A stretch of 64,000 nt of DNA from Arthrobacter citreus (GCA_013200995.1 CP053688.1:2976001-3040000), one strand, 5' to 3'. Numbered from the stretch's first letter, positions 1 to 9,329 are shown. Numbers and translations are program-made. The notes: a model not told the origin generated them from the sequence alone.

Positions 1-110
1 GTAAAGAATGTGAAGAAACCATTGAGTACGCGGAGTATAAAAAAGTAGTAAAAATCTATTCAACATGCGAACATTGCAAAACCGAAGAAAGTACTTCAAC
101 TTTAAAATAA
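1..110 (+). CDS. SR1P-like GapA-binding small peptide, 3' end only
   Basis: The frame open from base 3 ends at a TAA at 108-110 and gives the last 35 residues of a small protein. It shows a Cys, then a Thr-Ile-Glu stretch, a Lys-Val-Val-Lys-Ile-Tyr core and a C-x-x-C pair. This spacing matches the SR1P family, small peptides that in Bacillus bind glyceraldehyde-3-phosphate dehydrogenase GapA and are encoded by dual-function regulatory RNAs. The 5' part lies outside the window, so neither the start nor the first cysteine pair can be checked. A generic zinc-ribbon peptide is the alternative. Confidence 0.5.
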   Translation, partial: KECEETIEYAEYKKVVKIYSTCEHCKTEESTSTLK

Positions 111-159
111 TTTAATATACTAAAAAAATAGATAAATTTTGTTATCAAGGCTTTAATGC

Positions 160-200
160 AAAAAGGATCTTCCATTAAAAAAATGAAGATCCTTTTTGCT
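160..200 (+). terminator. Rho-independent terminator after the SR1P-like gene
   Basis: A 13-bp perfect stem (160-172 with 185-197) closes a 12-nt loop and runs into a T-rich stretch. It lies 50 bases after the stop of the preceding gene. Confidence 0.8.
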
Positions 201-440
201 TTTTATTTTACGAACATTAGTATTATTTTAAGTAAATTTGTAGACATGCTCATCGATACTATTACGCTATAAATTTGTTAAACCCGTTCAAGCTTTTTAA
301 AGGGTTCAAGAGGTAATTCAACACGGATAATCTAACAAGCGTTAATACCTCACATACTAATTTTAAGCCTTGTTTGTTCGTAGACAATTAAGTATTCCTT
401 TTTTTACAATCCTATTAGTTAGTACATAAAAAAGGGCGAT
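201..440. other. Intergenic, no feature recognised
   Basis: AT-rich sequence between the SR1P terminator and the terminator of the sulfur operon. I see no open frame with a ribosome binding site and no clear repeat here. Confidence 0.6.
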
Positions 441-483
441 AAAAAAACAGAAAAACTCTCTTTCAAGTTATTCTGCTTTTTTA
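441..483 (-). terminator. Terminator of the sulfur operon
   Basis: A 10-bp stem with one mismatch (448-457 with 466-475) is flanked by A7 on one side and T6 on the other, so it can stop transcription in both directions. It lies just past the stop of the TauE gene. Confidence 0.7.
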
Positions 484-496
484 TATAAATCCCTAT

Positions 497-1288
497 TCAA
501 GTAATCCATGTTTTAATAATCGTAAACCAAATTTTCAACGCAGTAAATCCGATTAACACTGCTAAAATTCCTCGTAAAACCTGCGTTTTTGTTTTTTTGC
601 CTATTTTTGCTCCTAATGGTGAAGCAATTAAACTGGCAATTACAACGATAATAGTAGGCAAAATTGTAACTTGACCAGTAGAGACTTTACCGATTGTTAC
701 ACCTATTGAAGAAATGAATGTAATCGCTAATGAGGAAGCAATTGTAATTCGTGTTGGTATTTTTAAGATTGTTAGCATGATTGGTACTAAAAGAAATGCT
801 CCGCCTGCTCCAACTATACCAGCACTAGTACCAACGACAAATGCTAAACCCGCCGCAAGCCAAATATTAATTGAAATTTGACCATTTTCTGCCATTTCAA
901 TCTCTTTTCTAGGAATGAACATTAAAACGACCGCAATCACTGCTAAAATACCGTAAACAAGATTAATCCCATGCTCTGAAAGTAAATTTGAGCCGAATCC
1001 ACCAAGAAAACTTCCGATTAGTACACTAATTCCCATACTTAATATAACTCGTTTATTTAAGTAGCCACTTTTACGATAGCTTAATACTCCACCTAAAGTT
1101 GCAAATACTACTTGTACGGCACTGATCCCCGAAACTTGATGAGAAGTGAAAGATGCAAATCCTAATAATGGAGGAACAAATAAAAGCATTGGATAGTTTA
1201 TAATCGCTCCACCTATCCCTACCATGCCTGAGATGAAAGAACCGATAAAGCCCACTAAAAACAGTACTAAAATTAAGGTCCAGTCCAA
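497..1288 (-). CDS. yrkJ: TauE/SafE family sulfur-compound exporter (YrkJ-like)
   Basis: A 263-residue integral membrane protein with about eight hydrophobic segments and the glycine-rich GIGGAII and GAGGAFL repeats, one per half, typical of the TSUP (TauE/SafE) family. Members move sulfite, sulfonates or other sulfur species out of the cell. It is the last gene of a seven-gene minus-strand operon whose order matches B. subtilis yrkD to yrkJ and resembles the CstR-controlled S. aureus cst region. Its likely role is export of sulfite or thiosulfate made when persulfides are oxidised. The substrate is inferred from context. Confidence 0.85.
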   Translation of the reverse strand: MDWTLILVLFLVGFIGSFISGMVGIGGAIINYPMLLFVPPLLGFASFTSHQVSGISAVQVVFATLGGVLSYRKSGYLNKRVILSMGISVLIGSFLGGFGSNLLSEHGINLVYGILAVIAVVLMFIPRKEIEMAENGQISINIWLAAGLAFVVGTSAGIVGAGGAFLLVPIMLTILKIPTRITIASSLAITFISSIGVTIGKVSTGQVTILPTIIVVIASLIASPLGAKIGKKTKTQVLRGILAVLIGFTALKIWFTIIKTWIT

Positions 1289-1327
1289 TTGAAGACCCCC
1301 TATAATTGAAACTATGAATCGATTAAT

Positions 1328-1555
1328 TTATCCTTTTTTGATCCAAAATTTTAATACATTATTTTCTTCTACATATTCTAGTAATTCATGACCACCTGAT
1401 TTAGCCCAAGCTGCTAGATCATTTTTAGCCCCTTTATCTGTAACATGAATTTCTAGTACGTCACCAACACCAATCTCTGCAATTGCTTTTCTTGTTTTTA
1501 CAATTGGGATTGGGCATGCTAAGCCTTTTGCATCTAATAATTTTGTAGATTCCAT
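1328..1555 (-). CDS. yrkI: TusA-family sulfur carrier protein (YrkI-like)
   Basis: A 75-residue protein with the TusA signature LACPIPIVKTRKA. Cys14 of the CPxP motif is the sulfane-sulfur carrying residue in this family. The length equals that of free-standing TusA proteins. A good ribosome binding site (GGAGGA) precedes the ATG. It lies between the persulfide dioxygenase and the TauE exporter genes with short gaps on both sides, so it is probably cotranscribed. It likely passes sulfane sulfur between the rhodaneses and the dioxygenase. Confidence 0.9.
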   Translation of the reverse strand: MESTKLLDAKGLACPIPIVKTRKAIAEIGVGDVLEIHVTDKGAKNDLAAWAKSGGHELLEYVEENNVLKFWIKKG

Positions 1556-1580
1556 TTTAGTTTCCTCCTAGTTTGTTTAA

Positions 1581-2708
1581 TTATCTTACCGCACATCGAT
1601 TTGGACCAATTTCCATTTCTCTTTGCGTTTCTTCGTCTAAATCTATTTTTCCCATATTCATTTCACGAATTTCTTGATATGAGTTTGGTTGTGGTGGTAA
1701 ATTCTCGGTAACTGTTCTTCTAAATTCGTTCTCATCTTCAATGTTCAAGCCATGATTCTCAGCAAATAAATAGCCAAGTTTTTTATAAACACTACCATCT
1801 TCATTTAATTCGCCAACTACCATGAAGTGTGATGGGAGTACGATTAATTCCGTTGATAAGTTTCGATATTTTTTATAAAGTGTCTCACGCAGATCACCTA
1901 CCCAATCTTCCGCCATCCCAGCTAGATCAGGTCTTCCAATTGAATCGATAAATAAAATATCACCGGAAAGAAGGAAGCTGTCGTCAACTACAAATGATGT
2001 TGAACCGATTGTATGGCCTGGTGAATATAAAGCCTCAATACTAATTGATGACTCACCAATCATTATTTTATTTCCATCTTCTAATGATCTATATTCAAAA
2101 GTTACGTCTGATGCATCTTTTGAAGATAACCAGTATGTTGCGTCCGTTAACTCAGCAATTTTTCTTCCACCTGAAATATGGTCTGCGTGAAGGTGAGTAT
2201 CTAATACATGTGTAATTTTAGCGTTTTTCTTGTTTGCAAAATCGATGTAAATATCCGTCATTCGAGTTGAATCGATAATAGCAGCTTCTCCATTTGAGAT
2301 AATCATGTAAGATAAACATCCTTTACCGATTCTCACAAATTGATATAGTTCTCCACCATTTTTTAACTCTGCAATTTTTACTGGTTCTAGATACTCGCTC
2401 CACTCTTTCATTCCACCTGCAAGATAAGCTACATCTAATCCCTCGTCTGAAAGCATCTCCGCGACCATAATAGAAGATCCTTCTTTCGCACACACTACTA
2501 AGACTTCTTTATTTGAAGGGATATTATGTAAAATATCCTCAACCCCATCAAGTAAATCAAAATAAGGTATATTTAAATGTTCAAAATTAAAACCTTCAAT
2601 TTTCCAGTCATTATAGTCGTCAGTATTTCGAACATCTAACATAAATAACTCTTCTTTATTCATTATTTTTTTTGTAATTTCTTCTGCAGACATTGAAGTG
2701 ACTGTCAT
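1581..2708 (-). CDS. yrkH: Rhodanese - persulfide dioxygenase fusion (YrkH-like)
   Basis: A 375-residue two-domain protein. Residues 1-110 form a rhodanese domain with the active-site loop CAKEGS (Cys73). Residues 120-350 form a metallo-beta-lactamase-fold domain with the THLHADH motif (His172, His174, Asp176, His177) and a later SPGHT motif, as in ETHE1-type persulfide dioxygenases. The expected reaction is oxidation of low-molecular-weight persulfides to sulfite, coupled to sulfur transfer to thiosulfate. The domain order is rhodanese first, opposite to S. aureus CstB, where the dioxygenase comes first. The start is supported by AGGGGG upstream. A weak CstR-like half site (ATACCCC at 2714-2720) overlaps that region. 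Confidence 0.88.
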   Translation of the reverse strand: MTVTSMSAEEITKKIMNKEELFMLDVRNTDDYNDWKIEGFNFEHLNIPYFDLLDGVEDILHNIPSNKEVLVVCAKEGSSIMVAEMLSDEGLDVAYLAGGMKEWSEYLEPVKIAELKNGGELYQFVRIGKGCLSYMIISNGEAAIIDSTRMTDIYIDFANKKNAKITHVLDTHLHADHISGGRKIAELTDATYWLSSKDASDVTFEYRSLEDGNKIMIGESSISIEALYSPGHTIGSTSFVVDDSFLLSGDILFIDSIGRPDLAGMAEDWVGDLRETLYKKYRNLSTELIVLPSHFMVVGELNEDGSVYKKLGYLFAENHGLNIEDENEFRRTVTENLPPQPNSYQEIREMNMGKIDLDEETQREMEIGPNRCAVR

Positions 2709-2750
2709 TCTTCATACCCCCTACCGTATTATTTTTTCTAAAAAAATTAA

Positions 2751-3323
2751 TTATCCTCTAATGCTAACTGTTTCTCCAGACCACTCGCTCATTCCAGGTA
2801 TAACATTATATACGCTTGTAAAACCACTTGAAACAAGCATTTGAGCTGCAAGATCACTACGGCTTCCAGTCCTGCAAACAATATATATTTCTCTATCTTT
2901 ATTTAATTCAGTCAGGCGATTTTCTAATTCACCTAAAGGGATCGATACAGCATTTGGTATATGATTAAACACATATTCTGCTTCTTCTCTTACATCTAAT
3001 ATGATAGCATCTTCGCTTTGTAGCTTTTTGTTTAATTCATCATTCGATATGACATTTTCAAACTTTTTTTCTACTGTATTTTCATCCGAAGATTTTCTTA
3101 AATAATGTAATAATACTTCACCGTTTTCGATTGTTCCTAAATACTGATTTCCAGTACTTTCAGCCCAAGCTTTAATATCTGCCTTTGATCCTCTATCAGT
3201 TGCTTGAACCTCGATTACTTGCCCATTTTCTAATTCCTTCATTGCCTTTCTTGTCTTCACAATCGGCATTGGACATGCTAAGCCTTTAGCATCTAATTTT
3301 ACGTTTGATTTTATGAATTCCAT
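2751..3323 (-). CDS. yrkF: TusA - rhodanese fusion sulfurtransferase (YrkF-like)
   Basis: A 190-residue protein with an N-terminal TusA domain (LACPMP, Cys17) followed by a rhodanese domain whose active-site loop reads CRTGSR. The fusion allows sulfur to pass within one polypeptide between the carrier and the transferase. I chose the ATG at 3323 because GGAGG lies seven bases before it. The in-frame ATG at 3341 lies upstream of that ribosome binding site and has none of its own. It is part of the CstR-controlled persulfide operon and the counterpart of B. subtilis YrkF. Confidence 0.88.
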   Translation of the reverse strand: MEFIKSNVKLDAKGLACPMPIVKTRKAMKELENGQVIEVQATDRGSKADIKAWAESTGNQYLGTIENGEVLLHYLRKSSDENTVEKKFENVISNDELNKKLQSEDAIILDVREEAEYVFNHIPNAVSIPLGELENRLTELNKDREIYIVCRTGSRSDLAAQMLVSSGFTSVYNVIPGMSEWSGETVSIRG

Positions 3324-3344
3324 TTTCAGTCCTCCGTACATTAA

Positions 3345-3360
3345 ATACCGCCAGGGGTAT
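3345..3360 (-). promoter_or_regulatory. Weak CstR-type operator before the TusA-rhodanese gene
   Basis: ATACC and GGTAT arms face each other around a six-base centre, resembling the stronger operators at 4195-4261 and 4631. It lies 22 bases upstream of the chosen start. The central bases fit less well, so binding is uncertain. Confidence 0.4.
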
Positions 3361-3376
3361 CTATTTATTCAAAAAA

Positions 3377-3673
3377 TTATTCTACGCTTCCTTCCCAAGA
3401 AAGCATGCCGCCGATCATATTTGTTGCATTATACCCATGAATTTGTAGGAAATCCGTTGCACGACCACTTCTAGCACCAGAGCGACAGACCATGATATAT
3501 TCTTTTGATTTATCTAATTCGTGTAATCGAAATTCAATCAATCCAAGCGGTATATGAACAGCCTCAGGAATCTTACCTGCAGCAACCTCATCTACTTCGC
3601 GAACGTCGATTATATTTACTTCTTTACCAGTTTTTAAATGATTCTCAAGTTCAATCGAAGTTATTTCTTTCAT
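3377..3673 (-). CDS. Single-domain rhodanese
   Basis: A 98-residue protein made of one rhodanese domain: an IIDVREVDE strand near the start and the active-site loop CRSGAR near residue 65. The length equals a single catalytic rhodanese unit, the GlpE/PspE class. It transfers sulfane sulfur to thiol acceptors. The ATG at 3673 is preferred because AAGGGG lies about eleven bases upstream. A TTG at 3682 is in frame but only two bases from that site. It lies inside the persulfide operon between the DsrE and TusA-rhodanese genes. Confidence 0.88.
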   Translation of the reverse strand: MKEITSIELENHLKTGKEVNIIDVREVDEVAAGKIPEAVHIPLGLIEFRLHELDKSKEYIMVCRSGARSGRATDFLQIHGYNATNMIGGMLSWEGSVE

Positions 3674-3695
3674 GTTAATCAAGTCCCCTTTTTAA

Positions 3696-4172
3696 TTATA
3701 TAAATAAGTTAACTTTACCTTCCTCGGCTTCACCAATGTAAGCTGCTACACCTGCATACTCAATATTATCTAATAATTCTTCTGAATGAAGTCCTAGTAA
3801 ATCCATTGTCATTGTACAAGCAACTAAATTGATTTCTTGCTCTTGTGCCATCTCAATTAGTTGCGGCAATGGTAGTGCATTATGCTTTTTAATAATATCC
3901 TTAATCATTTTGGGCCCAAAACCGGCAAAATTCATTTTAGAAAGTCCCATTTTATTTGCGCCTCTAGGCATCATTTTTCCAAACATTTTTTCAATAAAAC
4001 CTTTTTTCGTTGCTACATGCTCATCTTTACGTAGAGCATTTAATCCCCAAAATGTATGAAAAATAGTTACTTCATGATCAAAAGCTGCTGCTCCGTTCGC
4101 AATAATGTAAGCTGCCATCGCTTTATCGTAATCTCCACTAAATAGAATGATATTTGTTTTCTTCGTTGTCAT
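3696..4172 (-). CDS. yrkE: DsrE/DsrF-family sulfur relay protein (YrkE-like)
   Basis: A 158-residue protein of the DsrE2 type. It starts with a hydrophobic beta strand (NIILFSGDYDKAMAAYIIANGA) and has the conserved cysteine near residue 119 in the ACTMTMDLLG segment, the position that carries sulfur in DsrE-like proteins. Members act with TusA and rhodaneses in sulfur trafficking. AAGGAG precedes the ATG. It is the first gene after the repressor and has its own pair of CstR-type operators, so it probably heads a transcript that runs to the TauE exporter. Confidence 0.85.
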   Translation of the reverse strand: MTTKKTNIILFSGDYDKAMAAYIIANGAAAFDHEVTIFHTFWGLNALRKDEHVATKKGFIEKMFGKMMPRGANKMGLSKMNFAGFGPKMIKDIIKKHNALPLPQLIEMAQEQEINLVACTMTMDLLGLHSEELLDNIEYAGVAAYIGEAEEGKVNLFI

Positions 4173-4194
4173 ATTCTTTCTCCTTATCGTTCTT

Positions 4195-4261
4195 TATACC
4201 CGCTGGGGTATATAACCAAATAAAAAAATATCTCTTATATATACTGTTACCCCTATGGGTA
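4195..4261 (-). promoter_or_regulatory. Two CstR-type operators before the DsrE gene
   Basis: Two palindromes of the form ATACCC-N4-GGGTAT occur in the 126-bp gap between the repressor gene and the DsrE gene. The site at 4195-4212 has perfect 7-bp arms (TATACCC/GGGTATA) around GCTG. The site at 4248-4261 has 5-bp arms (TACCC/GGGTA) around CTAT. This is the recognition form known for the CsoR/CstR repressor family. They imply a separate regulated promoter for the genes downstream. Confidence 0.8.
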
Positions 4262-4298
4262 TATGTTATGAAAATAAAAAACGGTGCAAATTCGCATT

Positions 4299-4559
4299 TT
4301 ATCTACTTTTTACAAGAAGATTTACAGCTTCTTTTACTAAATCTTCAGCATCTTGCCCATTTTCACTCGCATTTCGGACGCAATCAACTAAGTTCGAGCT
4401 TACTATTACACCAATCGTACGATCCAAAGCTGATTTAACTGCTGATAATTGAGTGATGACTTCTTTACAATCCTTATCATCTTCCATCATTTTTAAAATA
4501 CCACGAAGCTGTCCCTCTACTCGCCTTATTCTATTTTTTACTGGATCATTATATTTCAT
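4299..4559 (-). CDS. cstR: CsoR-family persulfide-sensing repressor (CstR/YrkD-like)
   Basis: An 86-residue all-helical protein with the family start NRIRRVEGQLRGI. Cys31 and Cys60 occupy the two conserved cysteine positions. The residue four before Cys60, which is His in copper-sensing CsoR, is Asn56. A Cys pair without that His is the mark of CstR, which senses persulfides by forming a di- to tetrasulfide link between the two cysteines. It lies directly before the persulfide operon and has an operator in its own upstream region, so it should repress itself and the operon until sulfane sulfur builds up. Confidence 0.88.
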   Translation of the reverse strand: MKYNDPVKNRIRRVEGQLRGILKMMEDDKDCKEVITQLSAVKSALDRTIGVIVSSNLVDCVRNASENGQDAEDLVKEAVNLLVKSR

Positions 4560-4630
4560 TAAATCACCCCTAACTGATAGAACTAAATAAATTTAACAAA
4601 GAATACATGTGGAATATTCTTATCCGTAAT

Positions 4631-4650
4631 ATATACCCCATAGGGTATAT
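4631..4650 (-). promoter_or_regulatory. CstR-type operator before the repressor gene
   Basis: Perfect 8-bp arms (ATATACCC and GGGTATAT) around CATA, 72 bases upstream of the cstR start. This is the best operator of the series and implies autorepression. Confidence 0.85.
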
Positions 4651-4743
4651 TGTCAATCAATTAATTTTAAACAAGTTTGGTTATCTAACGGCAATTTTTT
4701 CGTAAATCTTTACTATATTGAAAACTGCATGAAACTCTATCAG

Positions 4744-4772
4744 TAAAAAAGATCACACCAGAGTGATCTTTT
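4744..4772 (-). terminator. Terminator of the aminotransferase gene
   Basis: A 10-bp perfect stem (4747-4756 with 4763-4772) has T runs on both strands. It lies just past the stop of the minus-strand gene that ends at 4799. Confidence 0.8.
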
Positions 4773-4798
4773 ATAAAGTTATCAATACTTTTATGTTT

Positions 4799-6274
4799 TT
4801 AAGATTTCACTGCCATTTCTATCTCAAAATAAGTGCCCACTTCCATAACTGCTTCGTCTTTATGAATAAAATCATTTTTTTCTTTTAAATAAACATAGTC
4901 TTTTGACCATTCAACAATATTTTCAATAAGGTCTTTTAAAGCACTAGTAAAAATTAATACTTCTTCATCCGTTGTTGTTGGATGCACACTCATACGAATC
5001 CAGCCTGGCTTAACACTAATATTTCCATTGTCGATTTCATCTGTAATTGATTTAGACATTTCTCTTGTGATGTTTAGTAGCATATGTCCATAAGTTCCCG
5101 CACATGAACAACCACCGCGTACTTGGATTCCGAAACGATCATTTAATAATCTAACGACTAAATTATGATGAATATCCTTTAAGTAAAAAGAATAAAAGCC
5201 TAATCTAGGATTCATAGAATCTTCAAGTAACACAACATTTTCAATTGTTCTAAGCTCATCTAATACGATATGTGCTAATTCTTCTTCTCGATTTAATATA
5301 TTCGTTGTGCCCATTGCCTCTTTTACTTTTATAGCAAGAGCTGTTCTAATTGTTTGAAGAAATCCTGGAGTCCCTCCATCTTCTCTTTCTCGAATATTAT
5401 TAATATATTTTTTTTCACCCCATGGGTTCGTCCATTCAACTGTTCCTCCACCTGGGTGATCTGGAATTTTATTTTGATATAAAGAAGAATCAAAAATTAA
5501 TACTCCACTACTACCAGGTCCTCCTAAAAACTTGTGTGGAGAAAACAAAATTGCATCAAGTTTTTCCATTGGATCACTAGGATGCATATCAATGTCAACG
5601 TATGGCGCTGAAGCTGAGAAGTCAACAAAACAAACACCATTGTATTCATGCATTAATCTAGCTAGTTTATGATAAGGTGTAATTAAACCAGATACATTCG
5701 AGCAAGCACTAAATGATCCAATTAATTTTCGCTTATTTTTATAAAACTCAAGTCGTTCTCTTAAAAATTCTAAATCGACTACATGATTGGCACAATTAGG
5801 TATAATTTCTACATCACAAATTGTTTCTAACCATGAAGTATGATTGCTATGATGCTCCATGCTTGTTATAAATACAACCGGTCTTTCTTCTTTAGGTAAA
5901 CTTAAACGGAAATGAAAATTCTCATGAATTTTTAGCCCTAAAATACGTTGAAACTTATTCATTACGCCCGTCATTCCTGAGCCATCAGTTATGATTGTAT
6001 CGAAAGCGCTTGCATTCACATGCTCCTTTATGATCTTTAATGCTTCGTGGTAGCAATTCGTCATCGTACTTCCAGTTATATTAGATTCAGTATGTGTATT
6101 TGCAACATACGGTCCAAATGTTGAAACTAGTTTTTCTTCAATCGGTTGATATAATCTACCGCTAGCAGCCCAATCTAAGTAAATTATTTTTTGTTCACCA
6201 AATGGTGATAAAAATAATCTTTCATTTCCAATTATTTCTTTTCTAAATTGTGAAAAATACTTTTCTAAATTCAA
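4799..6274 (-). CDS. Class V aminotransferase, cysteine-desulfurase-like
   Basis: A 491-residue PLP enzyme, longer than typical NifS/SufS (about 400). The fold-type I landmarks are in order: YLDWAASG near residue 35, EHHSNHTSW near 140, VDFSAS near 218, then the PLP lysine Lys248 in SPHKFLGGPGSS. A C-terminal segment RGGCSCAGTYGH carries cysteines where desulfurases have their mobile catalytic Cys loop. It probably removes sulfur from cysteine or a related compound. The start is TTG, preceded by AGGAG. It has its own CstR-type operator about 85 bases upstream, which ties it to the persulfide response. The substrate is unknown. Confidence 0.75.
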   Translation of the reverse strand: MNLEKYFSQFRKEIIGNERLFLSPFGEQKIIYLDWAASGRLYQPIEEKLVSTFGPYVANTHTESNITGSTMTNCYHEALKIIKEHVNASAFDTIITDGSGMTGVMNKFQRILGLKIHENFHFRLSLPKEERPVVFITSMEHHSNHTSWLETICDVEIIPNCANHVVDLEFLRERLEFYKNKRKLIGSFSACSNVSGLITPYHKLARLMHEYNGVCFVDFSASAPYVDIDMHPSDPMEKLDAILFSPHKFLGGPGSSGVLIFDSSLYQNKIPDHPGGGTVEWTNPWGEKKYINNIREREDGGTPGFLQTIRTALAIKVKEAMGTTNILNREEELAHIVLDELRTIENVVLLEDSMNPRLGFYSFYLKDIHHNLVVRLLNDRFGIQVRGGCSCAGTYGHMLLNITREMSKSITDEIDNGNISVKPGWIRMSVHPTTTDEEVLIFTSALKDLIENIVEWSKDYVYLKEKNDFIHKDEAVMEVGTYFEIEMAVKS

Positions 6275-6358
6275 TTTTATCGCTCCTAATGAGAATATAG
6301 TTTGTGCTTTTTAATTCAAGAGCTCTGTTAAAAGTAATACAATAATACCAAGTATTCC

Positions 6359-6376
6359 AATACCCAATGGGGTATT
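6359..6376 (-). promoter_or_regulatory. CstR-type operator before the desulfurase-like gene
   Basis: Perfect 7-bp arms (AATACCC and GGGTATT) around AATG, the same form as the operators of the persulfide operon at 4195-4261 and 4631. It lies 85 bases upstream of the TTG start at 6274. Confidence 0.75.
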
Positions 6377-6392
6377 ATTTTTTTTGAAATAT

Positions 6393-6420
6393 AAGCCATC
6401 CGTTCATAACGGAATGGCTT
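6393..6420 (-). terminator. Hairpin, probable terminator of dsdA
   Basis: A 12-bp stem with one bulged base (6393-6404 with 6408-6420) and a 3-nt loop. In the minus direction it is followed by a moderately T-rich stretch. It lies between the end of dsdA (6579) and the CstR operator. The rest of the 6421-6578 gap shows no gene. Confidence 0.5.
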
Positions 6421-6578
6421 TTATCATCCATTTTTAACATAGCAATTAAAATGAAAATATCTTGCGCCAAAATCTAAATAGAAAACTTATTTACATATAC
6501 AAATATATGTCAAATTATTCTGCATTGAAAGAATTTTTTTCACTTTTAAAACATTAAAAAAATTCAACACTATACATT

Positions 6579-7916
6579 TTATTTAAAAAGTGAGCCTTTT
6601 TGATAGTACTCTTTCATCATTTTTTCAGGTACCATACTGCCACCCGTTCCCCAAATAATATGAGTACTATTCTCCATTTTTGCTAACAAATTATTTTTTA
6701 GTAAATATTTACTACCTTCTTTAAATAACTTTATTGGGCCGATCATACCAGCTAGTGCTGATGGTTCTAGATAAATATTTTCAGTATCAGCTAGATCGGT
6801 TAACATCGAATATAGTTTTTCATCACTGATTGTATAACTACCGCTTAAATGGGGCCCCATCACTTTTCCAACAAATCCAGATGGTCTACCAACAGCTAGC
6901 CCATCAGCTGCTGTTATATTATCAATTCCAAAATCTTGTACAGAAACTTTTTCATTTAGTCCAGTCATTAATCCAAGTAACATACAAGGAGAATGAGTTG
7001 GCTCTGCAAAGAAGCAGTGGACATTATCTTCGAATAATAATCTCAATCCAAATGCAACACCACCTGGTCCTCCTCCTACACCACAAGGCAAATAAACAAA
7101 TAAAGGATTATTTTCATCAATCGTAATATCCATTTCCTCTAATTGCTTTTTCAAACGGGAGGCTGCTACCGCATAACCTAGAAATAAATCATGTGAATTT
7201 TCATCGTCCACAAAATAACATGTAGGATCTGCTTCCGCCTGTTTTCGCCCTACCTCTACTGCCTTACTATAATCCGCTTCGTACTCAACAACATGAACGT
7301 TTTTACTTCTAAGTAAATCCTTTTTCCATTGCTTTGCATCTGCCGACATATGTACTGTTACTTTAAAACCTAACTTTGCACTAATAATCCCAATACTTAG
7401 TCCTAGATTCCCTGTAGAACCGACCGCGATTGAATATTGTGAGTAAAATTCTTTAAATTTGTCGCTTGCTAAAATCGAATAATCATCTTCTCGCGTAAAT
7501 AACTCATGCTCAAAAGCTAAGTCTTCGGCATGCTTTAAGATTTCATAAATGCCACCTCTTGCTTTTATAGAACCAGATATCGGTAAGTGACTATCACATT
7601 TTAATAATAGTTCTCCAGATATAGTTTGGTGATAATTTTTTTCTAATTCTTGTTTCATTGAGGGAATTTGTACTAAAGGAGATTCAATCATCCCATTTGT
7701 GACTTGAGTTTCTGGAAAAACCTTTGAAATATATGGGGCAAAGCGTATTAATCGCTCATCTGCGTCCTTTACATCATCTTGCGTAAGTGGTGAGTTTTTT
7801 ATCGCTGACTGAAACTCCACAAGATTAGGATTTAGCCAAAAATATTCATCTAAATTAATCAGTTGATCTAGCATAGGATACATTTTTTTATATATCTGGA
7901 TATTTATTTTCTCCAT
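6579..7916 (-). CDS. dsdA: D-serine ammonia-lyase (D-serine dehydratase)
   Basis: A 445-residue PLP enzyme, close to the 442 residues of E. coli DsdA. The PLP lysine sits in SGSIKARGG at Lys118, and the glycine-rich phosphate-binding loops GSTGNLGLS and CGVGGGPGG are present. It converts D-serine to pyruvate and ammonia in the cytosol, for nutrition or D-serine detoxification. AGGTGG precedes the ATG. It stands alone on the minus strand, divergent from the chromate transporter gene. No dsdC-like regulator or D-serine permease lies beside it. Confidence 0.93.
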   Translation of the reverse strand: MEKINIQIYKKMYPMLDQLINLDEYFWLNPNLVEFQSAIKNSPLTQDDVKDADERLIRFAPYISKVFPETQVTNGMIESPLVQIPSMKQELEKNYHQTISGELLLKCDSHLPISGSIKARGGIYEILKHAEDLAFEHELFTREDDYSILASDKFKEFYSQYSIAVGSTGNLGLSIGIISAKLGFKVTVHMSADAKQWKKDLLRSKNVHVVEYEADYSKAVEVGRKQAEADPTCYFVDDENSHDLFLGYAVAASRLKKQLEEMDITIDENNPLFVYLPCGVGGGPGGVAFGLRLLFEDNVHCFFAEPTHSPCMLLGLMTGLNEKVSVQDFGIDNITAADGLAVGRPSGFVGKVMGPHLSGSYTISDEKLYSMLTDLADTENIYLEPSALAGMIGPIKLFKEGSKYLLKNNLLAKMENSTHIIWGTGGSMVPEKMMKEYYQKGSLFK

Positions 7917-8076
7917 CTATTTTCCACCTAACTTTAATCATTTTATATGTAGTTTAACAGATATCATGCACTTCCTGCCCTTAATGTAAATCTTATGTAA
8001 AAGTCTATGAAGCTGCATTGGTTTAGAAGATGAATGAAACTATACTATTTATAAGTAATTGCAACTGGAGGAAAAT

Positions 8077-9270
8077 TTGAATCTTAACCATAAAAATAAG
8101 AAGTTAAATGTTTTTCTAGAATTATTGATTGTTTCTACTAAACTAGGTTTAACTTGTTTTGGAGGACCTATTGCTCATTTAGGTTATTTCCATAAAGAAT
8201 ATGTAAGAAAAAGAAATTGGATTGACGATAAAAGCTATGCAGACTTAGTAGCATTATCACAGTTTTTACCAGGACCGGCTAGCAGCCAAGTGGGAATTGG
8301 TATTGGTGTATTACGTGCAGGAATAATAGGAGGCATCGTTTCATTTATTGGATTTACATTACCTTCTATAATCGCACTTATTTTATTCGCATTATTTCTA
8401 CACGACTTTAATCTAAACAATTCTGGATTAATTCACGGTTTAAAATTGGTTGCGGTCCCGATTGTCGCACAAGCTATTTTGGGGATGATAAAGAACTTAA
8501 CTTCTGATTTAAAAAGGAAAGCAATTGCGTTATTTGCAATGATGGCTACATTAATTTGGCAAACAACTTTCACTCAAATTGCGGTCATTTTAGTTTCTTC
8601 AACCTTCGGATATTTCCTATATCAAGATAATGAAAGTAGTGATGAAACTACACTTATTTCAAATATCTCAAAAAGGTTTTCCGTGATTTGTTTAGTCATA
8701 TTTTTTATGCTTTTAGTTCTATTACCATTAATTAATTCTTTTACATCTTCTAAATGGATATCTTTATTTGACAGTTTTTATAGGGCTGGATCAATGGTAT
8801 TCGGAGGAGGGCATGTCGTTCTTCCTTTACTTGAACATGAGTTTGTCCCAACAGGGTGGCTAAGCAAAGAAACCTTTTTGGCGGGATATGGCATAACACA
8901 GGCTGTACCTGGGCCATTATTTACGTTTGCAGCCTATTTGGGAACTATTATGAAGGGTTGGCAAGGAGGATTAATCGCAACGATTGCCATCTTTTTACCT
9001 GCATTCCTACTTATTTTCGGTACACTACCTTTTTGGTCAAGTATGCGTCGCAATTCAAATTTAAGGCGAGCTCTATTAGGGATAAACGCTGCAGTAGTCG
9101 GGATTTTAATCTCCGCTTTTTGTAACCCAATATGGAGTACCTCAGTGTTATCCATTTATGATTTTGTGATTGTGGCTGTATTGTTTAGTATGTTGGTGTT
9201 TATGAGATTGCCGCCTTGGATTATTGTAGTTGTCGGAGCTATTTGTGGAGAAATTTTATCTAGATTCTAA
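8077..9270 (+). CDS. chrA: Chromate transporter, two-domain ChrA type
   Basis: A 397-residue membrane protein of the long CHR family, made of two homologous halves. Each half has a GxxxFGGP-like motif (CFGGPIAHL early, VFGGGHVVLP later) and a PGP motif (FLPGPASSQ, AVPGPLFTF). Members export chromate, probably driven by ion gradients. I placed the start at the TTG at 8077, five bases after GGAGG. An in-frame TTG at 8059 lies before that site. No ChrR reductase or ChrB regulator is next to it, so chromate as the substrate rests on family membership alone. Confidence 0.88.
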   Translation: MNLNHKNKKLNVFLELLIVSTKLGLTCFGGPIAHLGYFHKEYVRKRNWIDDKSYADLVALSQFLPGPASSQVGIGIGVLRAGIIGGIVSFIGFTLPSIIALILFALFLHDFNLNNSGLIHGLKLVAVPIVAQAILGMIKNLTSDLKRKAIALFAMMATLIWQTTFTQIAVILVSSTFGYFLYQDNESSDETTLISNISKRFSVICLVIFFMLLVLLPLINSFTSSKWISLFDSFYRAGSMVFGGGHVVLPLLEHEFVPTGWLSKETFLAGYGITQAVPGPLFTFAAYLGTIMKGWQGGLIATIAIFLPAFLLIFGTLPFWSSMRRNSNLRRALLGINAAVVGILISAFCNPIWSTSVLSIYDFVIVAVLFSMLVFMRLPPWIIVVVGAICGEILSRF

Positions 9271-9329
9271 AGTAGTTGATGATTCAAATATGATTACTAA
9301 AAATTTAAAATAAATGCGCTTTTAAAGTA

